Shown here: positions 38,689 to 46,568 of the stretch, one piece after another
How positions within the stretch are numbered: the stretch's first letter is position 1
How the letters are laid out: each line of letters opens with the position of its first letter
Source of the DNA: Rhodobacter sp. SY28-1
GTDB taxonomy: Bacteria; Pseudomonadota; Alphaproteobacteria; Rhodobacterales; Rhodobacteraceae
NCBI RefSeq assembly: GCF_005222785.1
Contig: NZ_STGH01000001.1
Span: 744,001-808,000 of the forward strand
DNA: 64,000 nt
Reading direction: 5' to 3'
Made by a program: the position numbers and the translations under genes
The notes under the pieces: generated by a model
Databases searched by the model: none
Seen by the model: only the letters and a program-made list of their open reading frames with translations
What the model was told of the DNA's origin: nothing

Positions 38689-39837
38689 TCACGCCCCTTT
38701 CAGCAGGTCCTCACGGGTGAGGGTGAGGTCAGAGGCGAGCCAGCTTTCGTGCAGTTCCTTGAGTTTCGCTCCAAGCGCTTCGCCTTGCAGAGCGGGCATC
38801 AGGTCGAATGCCGTTACGGGAAAGGGAGTGTAGGAGCCGCGCTCGATGTCCTTTTCCCAGTCATTTGGCAATGCTGTCCCGAGAGACGCAGCCCGCACCA
38901 GGGCCGCATCCAGGCCAAGCCGGAAGCCATGGACTGAACCCAAAGCAGCCATCGTGTGAACGCTGGACGCTGCCTGCCGAAGCGTGTCGACCCTGCGTTC
39001 TTCGGCACGCGACAGGCGAAGGGCCTCGCCGATGCCGGTGCCACCAAGGATTGCGAGACGCCGTTCCCAGCGCGGCTCTTGGCTGCCTTCCAAGTGGACA
39101 AGGGGTGCAAGGGCCCGGGGGTCCGCGCCGGGGAGGATGCGGGTCAGGATTCCAGCGTGGGACATGGCGGCGACCGCGGGCGCGGGATCGCGGGCGGCAA
39201 GAAGTTTGCGCAGTTCGGCGGTGATGCGTTCCCTGGAAATGCCGTCGAGGCCTTCTTGCAGCGCGGCGCAGGCGGCGAGGCCTTCGGGGTCGAGGCCTTC
39301 GGCCGGGTCGCCGTAGGCGGCGTGGAAGCGGAAGAAACGCAGGATGCGGAGGTAGTCCTCGCGGATGCGGGTTTCGGGGTCGCCCACAAAGCGGACGCGG
39401 CGGGAGAGGAGGTCGGGGAGGCCGTTCAGCGGGTCGATGACGGTGCCCTGCCGGTCGGCGTAAAGCGCGTTCATCGTGAAGTCGCGGCGTTGGGCGTCTT
39501 CCTCGATCTTGTCGGAGAAGGCCACCACGGCGCGGCGGCCGTCGGTTTCGACGTCGCGGCGGAAGGTGGTGACTTCGTGCGGTTTGCCCTCGGCCACGAC
39601 GGTGACAGTGCCGTGGTCGATGCCGGTGGGGACGGGTTTGAAGCCTGACGTTTCGGCAATGTCAGAGACTGCTTCGGGCGGCGCATCGGTGGAGATGTCG
39701 ATATCCGAGACCGGGACGCCCATCAGCGCATTGCGGACACAGCCGCCCACGAACAGGGCCTTGTGGCCCGCAGTTTCCAGCGCCTGCACCAGGGCTTGCG
39801 TGCCCGGATGGTCCAGCCAGTCGCCTGCTACTTTCAT
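38689..39837 (-). CDS. cca: CCA tRNA nucleotidyltransferase / poly(A) polymerase family
   Basis: The 382-residue enzyme adds or repairs the 3' CCA of tRNAs. It has the class II nucleotidyltransferase head LFVGGCVRNALMGVPVSDIDIST (GG then DxD), the RRDFTMNALYAD motif, and the region DPETRIREDYLRILRFFRFHAAYG. A helical C-terminal domain follows. The start at 39837 overlaps the stop of the CoA pyrophosphatase gene (ATGA), so hslO, the Nudix gene and cca form one coupled operon. Poly(A) polymerase activity cannot be excluded by sequence. Confidence 0.93.
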   Translation of the reverse strand: MKVAGDWLDHPGTQALVQALETAGHKALFVGGCVRNALMGVPVSDIDISTDAPPEAVSDIAETSGFKPVPTGIDHGTVTVVAEGKPHEVTTFRRDVETDGRRAVVAFSDKIEEDAQRRDFTMNALYADRQGTVIDPLNGLPDLLSRRVRFVGDPETRIREDYLRILRFFRFHAAYGDPAEGLDPEGLAACAALQEGLDGISRERITAELRKLLAARDPAPAVAAMSHAGILTRILPGADPRALAPLVHLEGSQEPRWERRLAILGGTGIGEALRLSRAEERRVDTLRQAASSVHTMAALGSVHGFRLGLDAALVRAASLGTALPNDWEKDIERGSYTPFPVTAFDLMPALQGEALGAKLKELHESWLASDLTLTREDLLKGA

Positions 39838-40430
39838 TGCCCTACCCGGTCCGCCAACCCCCGCAGGATACGCGCGGTGGCGCCCCAGATGTAATAGGGG
39901 CCGTAGGGGACGGCATAGTAGCGGCGCCAGACGCCCATCCATTGCCTGCGTTCGATGGCGAAGCGGGCGGGGGTGAGAACGTGGGTCAGGGGGACGGTGA
40001 AGACCTCCTCGACCTCTCCTGCCTCAGGGGTAGGGTCGAAGGGGCCGCGGATCAGGCCGACGAAGGGGGTGACGGCGAAGCCGGTGACGGTTTCGTGGAT
40101 GGGGAGGGTGCCGAGGATTTCGACGCGGGTCTCGGGAAGGCCGATTTCCTCGCGGGTTTCCCGCAGGGCGGCGGCTTCGGGGCTGGCGTCGGTGGGGTCG
40201 ACCTTGCCGCCGGGAAAGGCGATCTGGCCGGGGTGGTGCTTGAGGTGCGAGGAGCGTTTGGTCAGGATCAGGCGCGGGCCGTCATGGCGCAGCCAGACCG
40301 GGACCAGCACGGCGGCGGGGCGCAGGAGCTTGTCTGCGGGGGGCCGGATGCCCGGGTTCAGGTCGAAATCCGAGGACGGCCCGGCGGGGCGGGCTAGCGC
40401 CTGGCGCAGGGCGTCCTCGGGGTCGGTCAC
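39834..40430 (-). CDS. Nudix CoA pyrophosphatase
   Basis: The 198-residue protein carries the NuCoA/UPF0035 signature LTKRSSHLKHHPGQIAFPGG followed by the Nudix box GKVDPTDASPEAAALRETREEIGL (one residue longer than the common spacing). It hydrolyses CoA and derivatives to 3',5'-ADP and 4'-phosphopantetheine. It overlaps hslO upstream by four bases (40427-40430) and cca downstream by four. Confidence 0.9.
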   Translation of the reverse strand: MTDPEDALRQALARPAGPSSDFDLNPGIRPPADKLLRPAAVLVPVWLRHDGPRLILTKRSSHLKHHPGQIAFPGGKVDPTDASPEAAALRETREEIGLPETRVEILGTLPIHETVTGFAVTPFVGLIRGPFDPTPEAGEVEEVFTVPLTHVLTPARFAIERRQWMGVWRRYYAVPYGPYYIWGATARILRGLADRVGQ

Positions 40431-41410
40431 GGTTTCACGGCCTCGAACCCCAGGGTCTTGGGGTCAAGCTCGTAATGCGCGCCGCAGAACTGGCAGTCAG
40501 CGGTGACGACCCCGGCCTCGGTCGTCATCTTGGAGATGTCCTTCTGGCTGTAGATCGACATGGTGTTGCGCACCTTGTCTTCCGAACAGGAGCACCCGAA
40601 ACGCACCGGCTGGGCGTCGAAGACGCGGGGGCCTTCCTCGTGGAAGAGGCGGACAAGGAGGTCGGTCGGCGGGACCGAGGGGCCGATCATCTCCAGCGTC
40701 TCGACGGTGTCGAGAAGGAGGTTCGCGCGGTTCCAGTCATCCGATTCCGCGCCGCCGAGGATGTCGGCATGGGTCAGGAGGCCGCCCTCGCCGCTGCCCT
40801 GTTCGGCGGCGACCCCGCCAACGGAGGGCATGTGCTGCAGCATGATGCCGCCCGCGCGCCAGTGCAGCGGGCGGCCGGGTTCGGCGCTTTCGCCATAAGC
40901 CAGCTGGAAGCGGGTCGGGATCTGTTCGGACTGGGCGAAGTAGGTCTGGGCGCAATCGGACAGGCTTTTCCCGGCGATCGGGGTGAAGCCCTGGTAGGGG
41001 ACCATGCCTTCACCCTGGTCGATCATCACGGCGAAGTAGCCCTCGCCGATCTGGGAGAAGGGATCGGCCTTCAGGTCCAGCCGGTCGGCATCGTAGCTGG
41101 CATAGGCGCGGATGCGGGCGGGTTCGCCGTCTTTGGTCGGGCCGTAGTAGTCGGTTGCGATCAGCCGGGCAGGACCCTTGCCGCGCACCTGCAGCGAAAG
41201 CTTCCAGCGCAGCTTGATGGTCTGGCCGATCAGCGCGGTGAGCAGGGCAGTTTCGGCGACGAGGGCCTCGATCACGGACGGATAGGCATGCTGCTTCAGG
41301 ACCTGGTCAAGGACGCCATCAAGGCGTGCGACGCGGCCGCGGATGCCCGAGGCGTCAAGCTGGAATGGCAGGACGGTATCGTCCCAGGCGATTTGCGAAC
41401 CGATGGTCAT
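40427..41410 (-). CDS. hslO: Redox-activated chaperone Hsp33
   Basis: The 327-residue protein has the Hsp33 fold and the C-terminal redox switch CSC (FGCSCSEDKV) and CxxC (CQFCGAHYEL). The cysteines bind zinc when reduced and form disulfides to activate the holdase under oxidative and heat stress. It is the first gene of the hslO-Nudix-cca group and is divergent from a second Nudix gene. Confidence 0.95.
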   Translation of the reverse strand: MTIGSQIAWDDTVLPFQLDASGIRGRVARLDGVLDQVLKQHAYPSVIEALVAETALLTALIGQTIKLRWKLSLQVRGKGPARLIATDYYGPTKDGEPARIRAYASYDADRLDLKADPFSQIGEGYFAVMIDQGEGMVPYQGFTPIAGKSLSDCAQTYFAQSEQIPTRFQLAYGESAEPGRPLHWRAGGIMLQHMPSVGGVAAEQGSGEGGLLTHADILGGAESDDWNRANLLLDTVETLEMIGPSVPPTDLLVRLFHEEGPRVFDAQPVRFGCSCSEDKVRNTMSIYSQKDISKMTTEAGVVTADCQFCGAHYELDPKTLGFEAVKP

Positions 41411-41490
41411 GGGGATTTCCTGATGGTGCCAATTGCTGGCATACCGCGCCTATATAGGCAGGGCAACCGAAGGTCCAAGGGGGTTAGGCG

Positions 41491-41928
41491 ATGATCCGGC
41501 GCTATGGCGAGGCGGTGAAGGCAGGGCAACGCTATATCCGGCGGCCGGGGGTCTATGCGGTTCTGTTGCAGGGGGACCACATCCTGGCCACGCATCAGGC
41601 CGAGCCTGTCCCCGAGTTCCAGCTGCCGGGCGGGGGGATAGACAAGGGTGAGCAGCCGATCGCGGCGCTGCACCGCGAAGTGTTTGAAGAAACAGGCTGG
41701 AAGATCGCGGTGACCCGGCGGCTGGGGGCGTTCCGACGGTTCACCTACATGCCGGAATACGATCTTTGGGCCGAGAAGGTCTGCGCGGTCTATCTGGCGC
41801 GGCCCGTGCGGCGGCTGGGTCCGCCCAGCGAGGTGGGGCATACGGCGGTCTGGCTACCCGTCGAAGAGGGGCTGACGCTCCTCGGCAATGACGGGGACCG
41901 GGCGATGCTGGCCCGTGTCTTGCTTTAG
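41491..41928 (+). CDS. Nudix hydrolase
   Basis: The 145-residue protein has a full Nudix box: FQLPGGGIDKGEQPIAALHR then EVFEETGW. It begins MIRRYGEAVKAGQRYIRRPG, a start shared by a Rhodobacterales Nudix family of unassigned substrate. Its last 75 bases overlap, tail to tail, the end of the PP2C/response-regulator gene on the other strand; both frames look coding. Confidence 0.85.
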   Translation: MIRRYGEAVKAGQRYIRRPGVYAVLLQGDHILATHQAEPVPEFQLPGGGIDKGEQPIAALHREVFEETGWKIAVTRRLGAFRRFTYMPEYDLWAEKVCAVYLARPVRRLGPPSEVGHTAVWLPVEEGLTLLGNDGDRAMLARVLL

Positions 41929-43200
41929 AAGGTCGACCACGACACCGGAAACGTCGTCGGGAAACGAATCGCTGCCGGCCTGCTGCGCAAGGTCCCAGAC
42001 CAGCGCCTCCAACAATTCCGACCCTGACAGGTGGGCGGACCGGCGCAGGCTTTCGGTCAGGCCGTCCTGCCCGAAGTCCCGGCCCGAGGGCAGGGGACAT
42101 TCGGTGAAGCCGTCCGAAAAGAGGACCAGCCGGTCGCCGGGGCCGATGGGCAGATCCTGCCGTTCGAAAGTGGCATCGGGCAGAAGGCCGACGGGAAGGC
42201 CACCACGACCCAACTCCTCGATCCGGCCATCGGCGCGGATCAGGATGGGGTGGGGGTGCCCGGCCTGCACCAGACCAAGCCGACCCCTGTCACGGTCGAC
42301 CACCGCGAAGGCCATGGTAAAGTACTGTTCGGCCTGGATTTCATCCAGCATGAGGCGGTTGAACCGTTCAACCACCACTTCGGGGGGCAGGAGGACGTGA
42401 GAGCCGTCCGGACCCTTGCCATAGGCGAGATTCTGGTCGGGCGAGGACCCGGTCAAGAAGCCTGCAAGCCGTGCCGTCATCATCGCCGAGGCGACGCCAT
42501 GGCCCGATACGTCGATCGAATAGGCGACAAAGCGGCTGGCGTCGACCGGGAAGCTGCCAACCAGATCGCCCCCGACGCGGCCCGAGTTGCGCAACAGAAG
42601 CGAGACCCTGGCCCAGCCATAATCACGCACCCGGTCGCGGACGAGGGTCTGCTGCAGCTTTCGCGCCTCGATCAGGTCGCGGTCGAGCGAATCGTATAGC
42701 TTCTGCAGTTCGACGAGCGTCGAGACGATGACCTTGTTCTTGGCCAGCACCTCGGCCTGCATCGCAAGCATGCGTTCCCCGGCCCGCAGTCGCGCGCGCA
42801 ACTCGTTCGACGCGACAGGCTTGGTCAGGAAGTCGTCGGCCCCGGCTTCAAGCCCGTCGGCGATTTCGGTCTTTTCGGATTTCGAGGTCAGGAGGATGAA
42901 GTAGCCATAGGACTCTCGCCCCAAGGCCCTGAATTCGCGACAGAAATCAATCCCGGTCATTCCTGGCATCATCCAGTCGCTGAGGATGATGTCGACGTCC
43001 CGCGTGCGACAGAGCGCCAGCGCCGACTGGCCCGAATCGCATTCGCTGACCTGGTAGCCCCAGCGTTTGAGTTGCATCGTCAGCATATGGCGCTGCGCCC
43101 GGCTGTCATCGACAACCAGGACATGCCGTGCCGTGTCGCCGGCCTGCATTTCCGATTTGAACCCCACCACGGTGGCCAACACGTCAACCTCTTCAACCAT
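41854..43200 (-). CDS. Response regulator with SpoIIE/PP2C-type serine phosphatase output (RbaY/RsbU-like)
   Basis: The 448-residue protein has a receiver domain at about residues 24-145 (VLVVDDS acidic pocket, phosphoacceptor Asp75 in DIILSDWMMPGM, switch Lys in LTKPV). A coiled linker follows, then a PP2C/SpoIIE domain (GGDLVGSF, YSIDVSGHGVASAMM, RLVLFSDGFTE, DDVSGVVV). Such proteins dephosphorylate STAS anti-anti-sigma factors in partner-switching pathways; RbaY of Rhodobacter capsulatus has this layout. It is divergent from an Hpt gene 138 bp away that could phosphorylate the receiver (inference). No STAS or HATPase gene lies nearby. Confidence 0.92.
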   Translation of the reverse strand: MVEEVDVLATVVGFKSEMQAGDTARHVLVVDDSRAQRHMLTMQLKRWGYQVSECDSGQSALALCRTRDVDIILSDWMMPGMTGIDFCREFRALGRESYGYFILLTSKSEKTEIADGLEAGADDFLTKPVASNELRARLRAGERMLAMQAEVLAKNKVIVSTLVELQKLYDSLDRDLIEARKLQQTLVRDRVRDYGWARVSLLLRNSGRVGGDLVGSFPVDASRFVAYSIDVSGHGVASAMMTARLAGFLTGSSPDQNLAYGKGPDGSHVLLPPEVVVERFNRLMLDEIQAEQYFTMAFAVVDRDRGRLGLVQAGHPHPILIRADGRIEELGRGGLPVGLLPDATFERQDLPIGPGDRLVLFSDGFTECPLPSGRDFGQDGLTESLRRSAHLSGSELLEALVWDLAQQAGSDSFPDDVSGVVVDLLKQDTGQHRPVPVIAEERQPLFDG

Positions 43201-43338
43201 GTCAGGCCAACCTGCGCGGCAGGGCTTAACGCCAGGTGAATGCTAAAATGCGGTGTGTTTCGCCTGCGCCCGGCGACCATTTGTTAACACTCCAGGTGCC
43301 AGATTTTCCCCTTGGGTCAGGCTTGCGGGTGATGTGTG

Positions 43339-43677
43339 ATGATCGACTGGAAACGGGTTGACGAATTGCGGGACGAGATCGGCGCCGACGGCTTTGCCGA
43401 GGTGGCAGACATGTTCCTGGAAGAGGCGGACGGCGCCGTGCGGGCGTTGTTGCGCGGAATCACGGCGGAGGAGGTCGAGGGGCAGCTGCATTTCCTGAAG
43501 GGCAGCGCGCTGAACCTGGGCCTGTCGGACCTGGCGGCCATCTGCCAGGACGGGGAACGTCGTGCCGCGGTCGGGGAAGGGGCGCTGGTCGATGTGTCGC
43601 TTGTCGCCTCCGTCTACCGCGCCTCGCGCGCGGCGCTACTGGGCGGGTTGTCGGTTGGCGAGGCGGGGGCGGCCTGA
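43339..43677 (+). CDS. Histidine phosphotransfer (Hpt) domain protein
   Basis: The 112-residue single-domain protein (GTG at 43336 is an alternative start) is a four-helix Hpt unit with the phosphoacceptor His51 in QLHFLKGSALNLGL. It would relay phosphate between a histidine kinase and a receiver domain, most simply that of the divergent PP2C response regulator. No kinase is encoded in the window. Confidence 0.9.
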   Translation: MIDWKRVDELRDEIGADGFAEVADMFLEEADGAVRALLRGITAEEVEGQLHFLKGSALNLGLSDLAAICQDGERRAAVGEGALVDVSLVASVYRASRAALLGGLSVGEAGAA

Positions 43678-43745
43678 TCGGTTGCCTGGCGCCCGACGGG
43701 GCGGTCTGGGCGTCAGGACTGTGAAGCGGAACGCCGTATGGGTCC

Positions 43746-43773
43746 GCTCGTCGTGGACTTTGTCCCTCCTCGC
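43746..43773. repeat. 28-nt dispersed repeat, copy 2
   Basis: 25 of 28 bases match 36613-36640. Here only one arm of the longer inverted repeat is recognisable. It lies between the Hpt gene and the converging ilvA. Confidence 0.6.
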
Positions 43774-43798
43774 TTGCGGCGCACCGGGTGGTGGTGGA

Positions 43799-45046
43799 TC
43801 AGATCAGGAATTCGGACAGCGTTTCGTCTGCGGTGATGTCGCGGAAGGCCAGCCCCGCGGCGTCCATCCGGGCGGTGAAGCCGGAGAACCCTTCGGCCGA
43901 GCGGGTTTCGATGCCGATCAGGACGGACCCGAAGTTGCGCGCCGATTTCTTCAGGTATTCGAACCGCGTGATATCGTCATCCGGGCCAAGGAGGTTCAGG
44001 AATTCCCGCAAGGCGCCGGGGCGCTGCGGCATGCGAAGGATGAAATACTTTTTCAAGCCCGCATAGCGCTGGGCGCGTTCCTTCACCTCGGGCAGGCGTT
44101 CGAAGTCGAAGTTCCCGCCTGACGTCACGCAGACCACGGTCTTGCCGCGGATTTCCTCGGCCAGTTCGGGCAGGACATCGACCGACAGGGCGCCGGCGGG
44201 TTCCAGCACGATGCCTTCATGGTTCAGCATCTCCAGCATGGTGACGCAGATGCGGTCTTCGGGGGCAAGGAGGACGTCGGACTGGTCGACCCAGGACAGC
44301 CTGCGGAAGGTGTGGTCCCCGACCCGCGCCACGGCGGCCCCGTCGACAAAGCTGTTCACGCGCGAAAGCTTGGCCGGTGCGCCTTCCATCAGCGCGGCGG
44401 TCAGGCTGGCCCCGCCAAGCGGTTCCACGAACCGGAACCCGGTTTCGGGCGCGACCTCGCGCAGGTAGCTGGTGACGCCCGAGGCCAGACCGCCACCGCC
44501 GACCGGCAGCACGACAAGGTCGGGCGCGCGGCCAAGCTGTTCAAGCAGTTCGACGCCGACCGATGCCTGGCCCTCGATCACGTCGGGGTCGTCGAAGGGC
44601 GACAGGAAATGTGCTTGCGCTTCGGCGCACCAGGCCTGGGCGGCGGCCAGGGTCTGGTCGAAATAGTCGCCGGTCAGCACGATTTCGACATTCGAGGCCC
44701 CGAAGACGCGGGTCTTGTCGATCTTCTGCTGCGGCGTCGTCACTGGCATGAAGATCGTGCCCTTCACGTCGAAATGGCGGCAGGCATAGGCCATGCCCTG
44801 CGCATGGTTGCCGGCGCTGGCGCAGACGAACTGGTGCTGGTCGGGCCGTGTGGCGCGCACCTTGCGCATCGCGTTGAAGGCCCCGCGCAGCTTGTAGCTG
44901 CGGACGGGGGACAGATCCTCGCGCTTGAGCCAGATCTCGGCATCGTAGCGTGCGGAGAGGAAGTCGTTCCGCTGCAGCGGCGTCTCGGGGAAGAGGTCGC
45001 GGAGGGCGGCCGTGGCGGCGCGGGCGAGGGCGGGAAAGGCGGTCAT
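43799..45046 (-). CDS. ilvA: Threonine dehydratase (threonine ammonia-lyase)
   Basis: IlvA converts threonine to 2-oxobutyrate, the first step towards isoleucine. The 415-residue product has the PLP lysine in SYKLRGAFNAM, the tetraglycine phosphate-binding loop VLPVGGGGLASG, and CASAGNHAQGMAYAC. A single C-terminal ACT-like regulatory domain (KKYFILRMPQRPGALREFLN onward) allows feedback control. The start is placed at 45046; the ATG at 45076 is possible. It is divergent from argG. Confidence 0.93.
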   Translation of the reverse strand: MTAFPALARAATAALRDLFPETPLQRNDFLSARYDAEIWLKREDLSPVRSYKLRGAFNAMRKVRATRPDQHQFVCASAGNHAQGMAYACRHFDVKGTIFMPVTTPQQKIDKTRVFGASNVEIVLTGDYFDQTLAAAQAWCAEAQAHFLSPFDDPDVIEGQASVGVELLEQLGRAPDLVVLPVGGGGLASGVTSYLREVAPETGFRFVEPLGGASLTAALMEGAPAKLSRVNSFVDGAAVARVGDHTFRRLSWVDQSDVLLAPEDRICVTMLEMLNHEGIVLEPAGALSVDVLPELAEEIRGKTVVCVTSGGNFDFERLPEVKERAQRYAGLKKYFILRMPQRPGALREFLNLLGPDDDITRFEYLKKSARNFGSVLIGIETRSAEGFSGFTARMDAAGLAFRDITADETLSEFLI

Positions 45047-45184
45047 CTGCCCCCAATGCCGGAAGGCCGGGCGCATGGCAAGGAATGCCTTTGCATGCCG
45101 AATTGTGTCCGGCACAGCGCTGTCCTTGCCCTTGCGGAGTTTTCGTTCTAAGCGCCAGCGAAACCGCGATATGGAGCCTTCCCG

Positions 45185-46414
45185 ATGCTGAAGCCCAAGA
45201 AAGTCGTCCTTGCCTATTCGGGCGGTCTCGACACCTCGATCATCCTGAAGTGGCTGCAGACCGAATACGGCTGCGAAGTGGTGACCTTCACTGCCGACCT
45301 GGGCCAGGGCGAGGAACTGGAACCGGCACGGGCGAAGGCGGTGCTGCTGGGGATCAAGCCCGAGAACATCCATATCGTCGACGTGCGCGAAGAGTTCGTG
45401 CGGGACTTCGTGTTCCCGATGTTCCGGGCGAACGCGCTGTATGAGGGGCTGTACCTCTTGGGCACCTCGATCGCCCGGCCGCTGATTTCGCAGCATCTGG
45501 TGCGGATCGCGCATGAGACGGGCGCGGATGCGGTGGCGCATGGGGCGACGGGCAAGGGCAACGACCAGGTCCGGTTCGAGCTGTCGGCGGCGGCGTTGGA
45601 CCCGGCGATCAAGGTGATTGCTCCCTGGCGGCTGTGGGACCTGACGTCCCGCACGAAGCTTCTCGAATTTGCCGAGGCGAACCAGATTCCGATTGCGAAG
45701 GACAAGCGCGGGGAGGCTCCGTTCAGCGTGGACGCGAACCTGCTGCATACCTCGTCCGAGGGGCGGGTGCTGGAGAACCCGGCGGAGGAATTCCCGAACT
45801 ATGTGCTCCAGCGCGTGGTGCCGGTGGAAGAGGCCCCCGATCAGGCCGAGATGGTCGAGATCGGTTTCGAGCGCGGGGATGCGGTGTCGATCAACGGCGA
45901 GCGGCTGTCGCCAGCCACGATCCTGACCCGGCTGAACGAGATCGGCGGCAAGCATGGCGTGGGCGTGCTGGATCTGGTGGAGAACCGGTTCGTTGGGATG
46001 AAGTCGCGGGGGGTCTATGAGACGCCGGGCGGGACGATCCTGCTGGAAGCGCACCGGGGGATCGAGCAGATCACGCTGGACGCGGGGGCGGGGCATCTGA
46101 AGGACTCGATCATGCCGCGCTATGCGGAGCTGATCTACAACGGGTTCTGGTTCTCGCCCGAGCGGGAGGCGCTGCAGGCGCTGATCGACAAGACGCAGGA
46201 ACACGTGACCGGGACGGTGCGGGTGAAGCTGTACAAGGGCTCGGCCCGGACGGTGGCGCGGTGGTCGGAGCATTCGCTGTATTCCGAAAAGCACGTCACG
46301 TTCGAAGAGGATGCGGGGGCCTACGATCAGAAGGATGCCGAGGGCTTCATCCGGCTGAACGCGCTGCGGCTGCGGTTGATCGCAAGCCGGAACGCGCGGG
46401 TGGGCAAGAAGTAG
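45185..46414 (+). CDS. argG: Argininosuccinate synthase
   Basis: ArgG joins citrulline and aspartate using ATP in arginine synthesis. The 409-residue product has the PP-loop [49 protein letters not shown] and [15 protein letters not shown] in the usual order and length. Arginine synthesis is also represented by argJ far upstream. A 17-bp palindrome and then an intrinsic terminator follow the stop. Confidence 0.97.
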   Translation: MLKPKKVVLAYSGGLDTSIILKWLQTEYGCEVVTFTADLGQGEELEPARAKAVLLGIKPENIHIVDVREEFVRDFVFPMFRANALYEGLYLLGTSIARPLISQHLVRIAHETGADAVAHGATGKGNDQVRFELSAAALDPAIKVIAPWRLWDLTSRTKLLEFAEANQIPIAKDKRGEAPFSVDANLLHTSSEGRVLENPAEEFPNYVLQRVVPVEEAPDQAEMVEIGFERGDAVSINGERLSPATILTRLNEIGGKHGVGVLDLVENRFVGMKSRGVYETPGGTILLEAHRGIEQITLDAGAGHLKDSIMPRYAELIYNGFWFSPEREALQALIDKTQEHVTGTVRVKLYKGSARTVARWSEHSLYSEKHVTFEEDAGAYDQKDAEGFIRLNALRLRLIASRNARVGKK

Positions 46415-46431
46415 CTGTCCACGGTGGACGG
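46415..46431. repeat. 17-bp palindrome, copy 3 of the TGTCCAC family
   Basis: CTGTCCAC-g-GTGGACGG, one mismatch between arms, begins at the base after the argG stop codon. Confidence 0.55.
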
Positions 46432-46461
46432 GCTTTCTGACTGAGTAAAATCAAGGGGTTG

Positions 46462-46491
46462 AGGGCGCGAGTTTACGCGCCCTTTACTTTT
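46462..46491 (+). terminator. Intrinsic terminator of argG
   Basis: AGGGCGCG (46462-46469) pairs with CGCGCCCT (46476-46483), loop AGTTTA, followed by TTACTTTTTG. Confidence 0.8.
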
Positions 46492-46508
46492 TGCGGTGTC
46501 ACGTCCCC

Positions 46509-46556
46509 AAATTCCTTAAGAAAGGAATTTGTCAAAATCCTTGCTCAAGGATTTTG
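46509..46556. repeat. Tandem AT-rich hairpins (REP-like)
   Basis: Two adjacent palindromes: AAATTCCTT / AAGGAATTT (46509-46517, 46522-46530) and an 11-bp perfect stem CAAAATCCTTG / CAAGGATTTTG (46533-46543, 46546-46556). They sit between converging argG and the M28 gene and resemble the hairpin at 63131-63159. Confidence 0.6.
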
Positions 46557-46568
46557 GGCCTTCGTCCT

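Noticed and set aside
43201-43338. CtrA binding site between the PP2C regulator and Hpt genes
   Set aside because: Two TTAAC half-sites are present but not with the 7-base spacing of the TTAA-N7-TTAA consensus.
45047-46294. N-terminal continuation of the ilvA frame through argG
   Set aside because: The frame is open by chance opposite argG; the ilvA family N-terminus begins at 45046.
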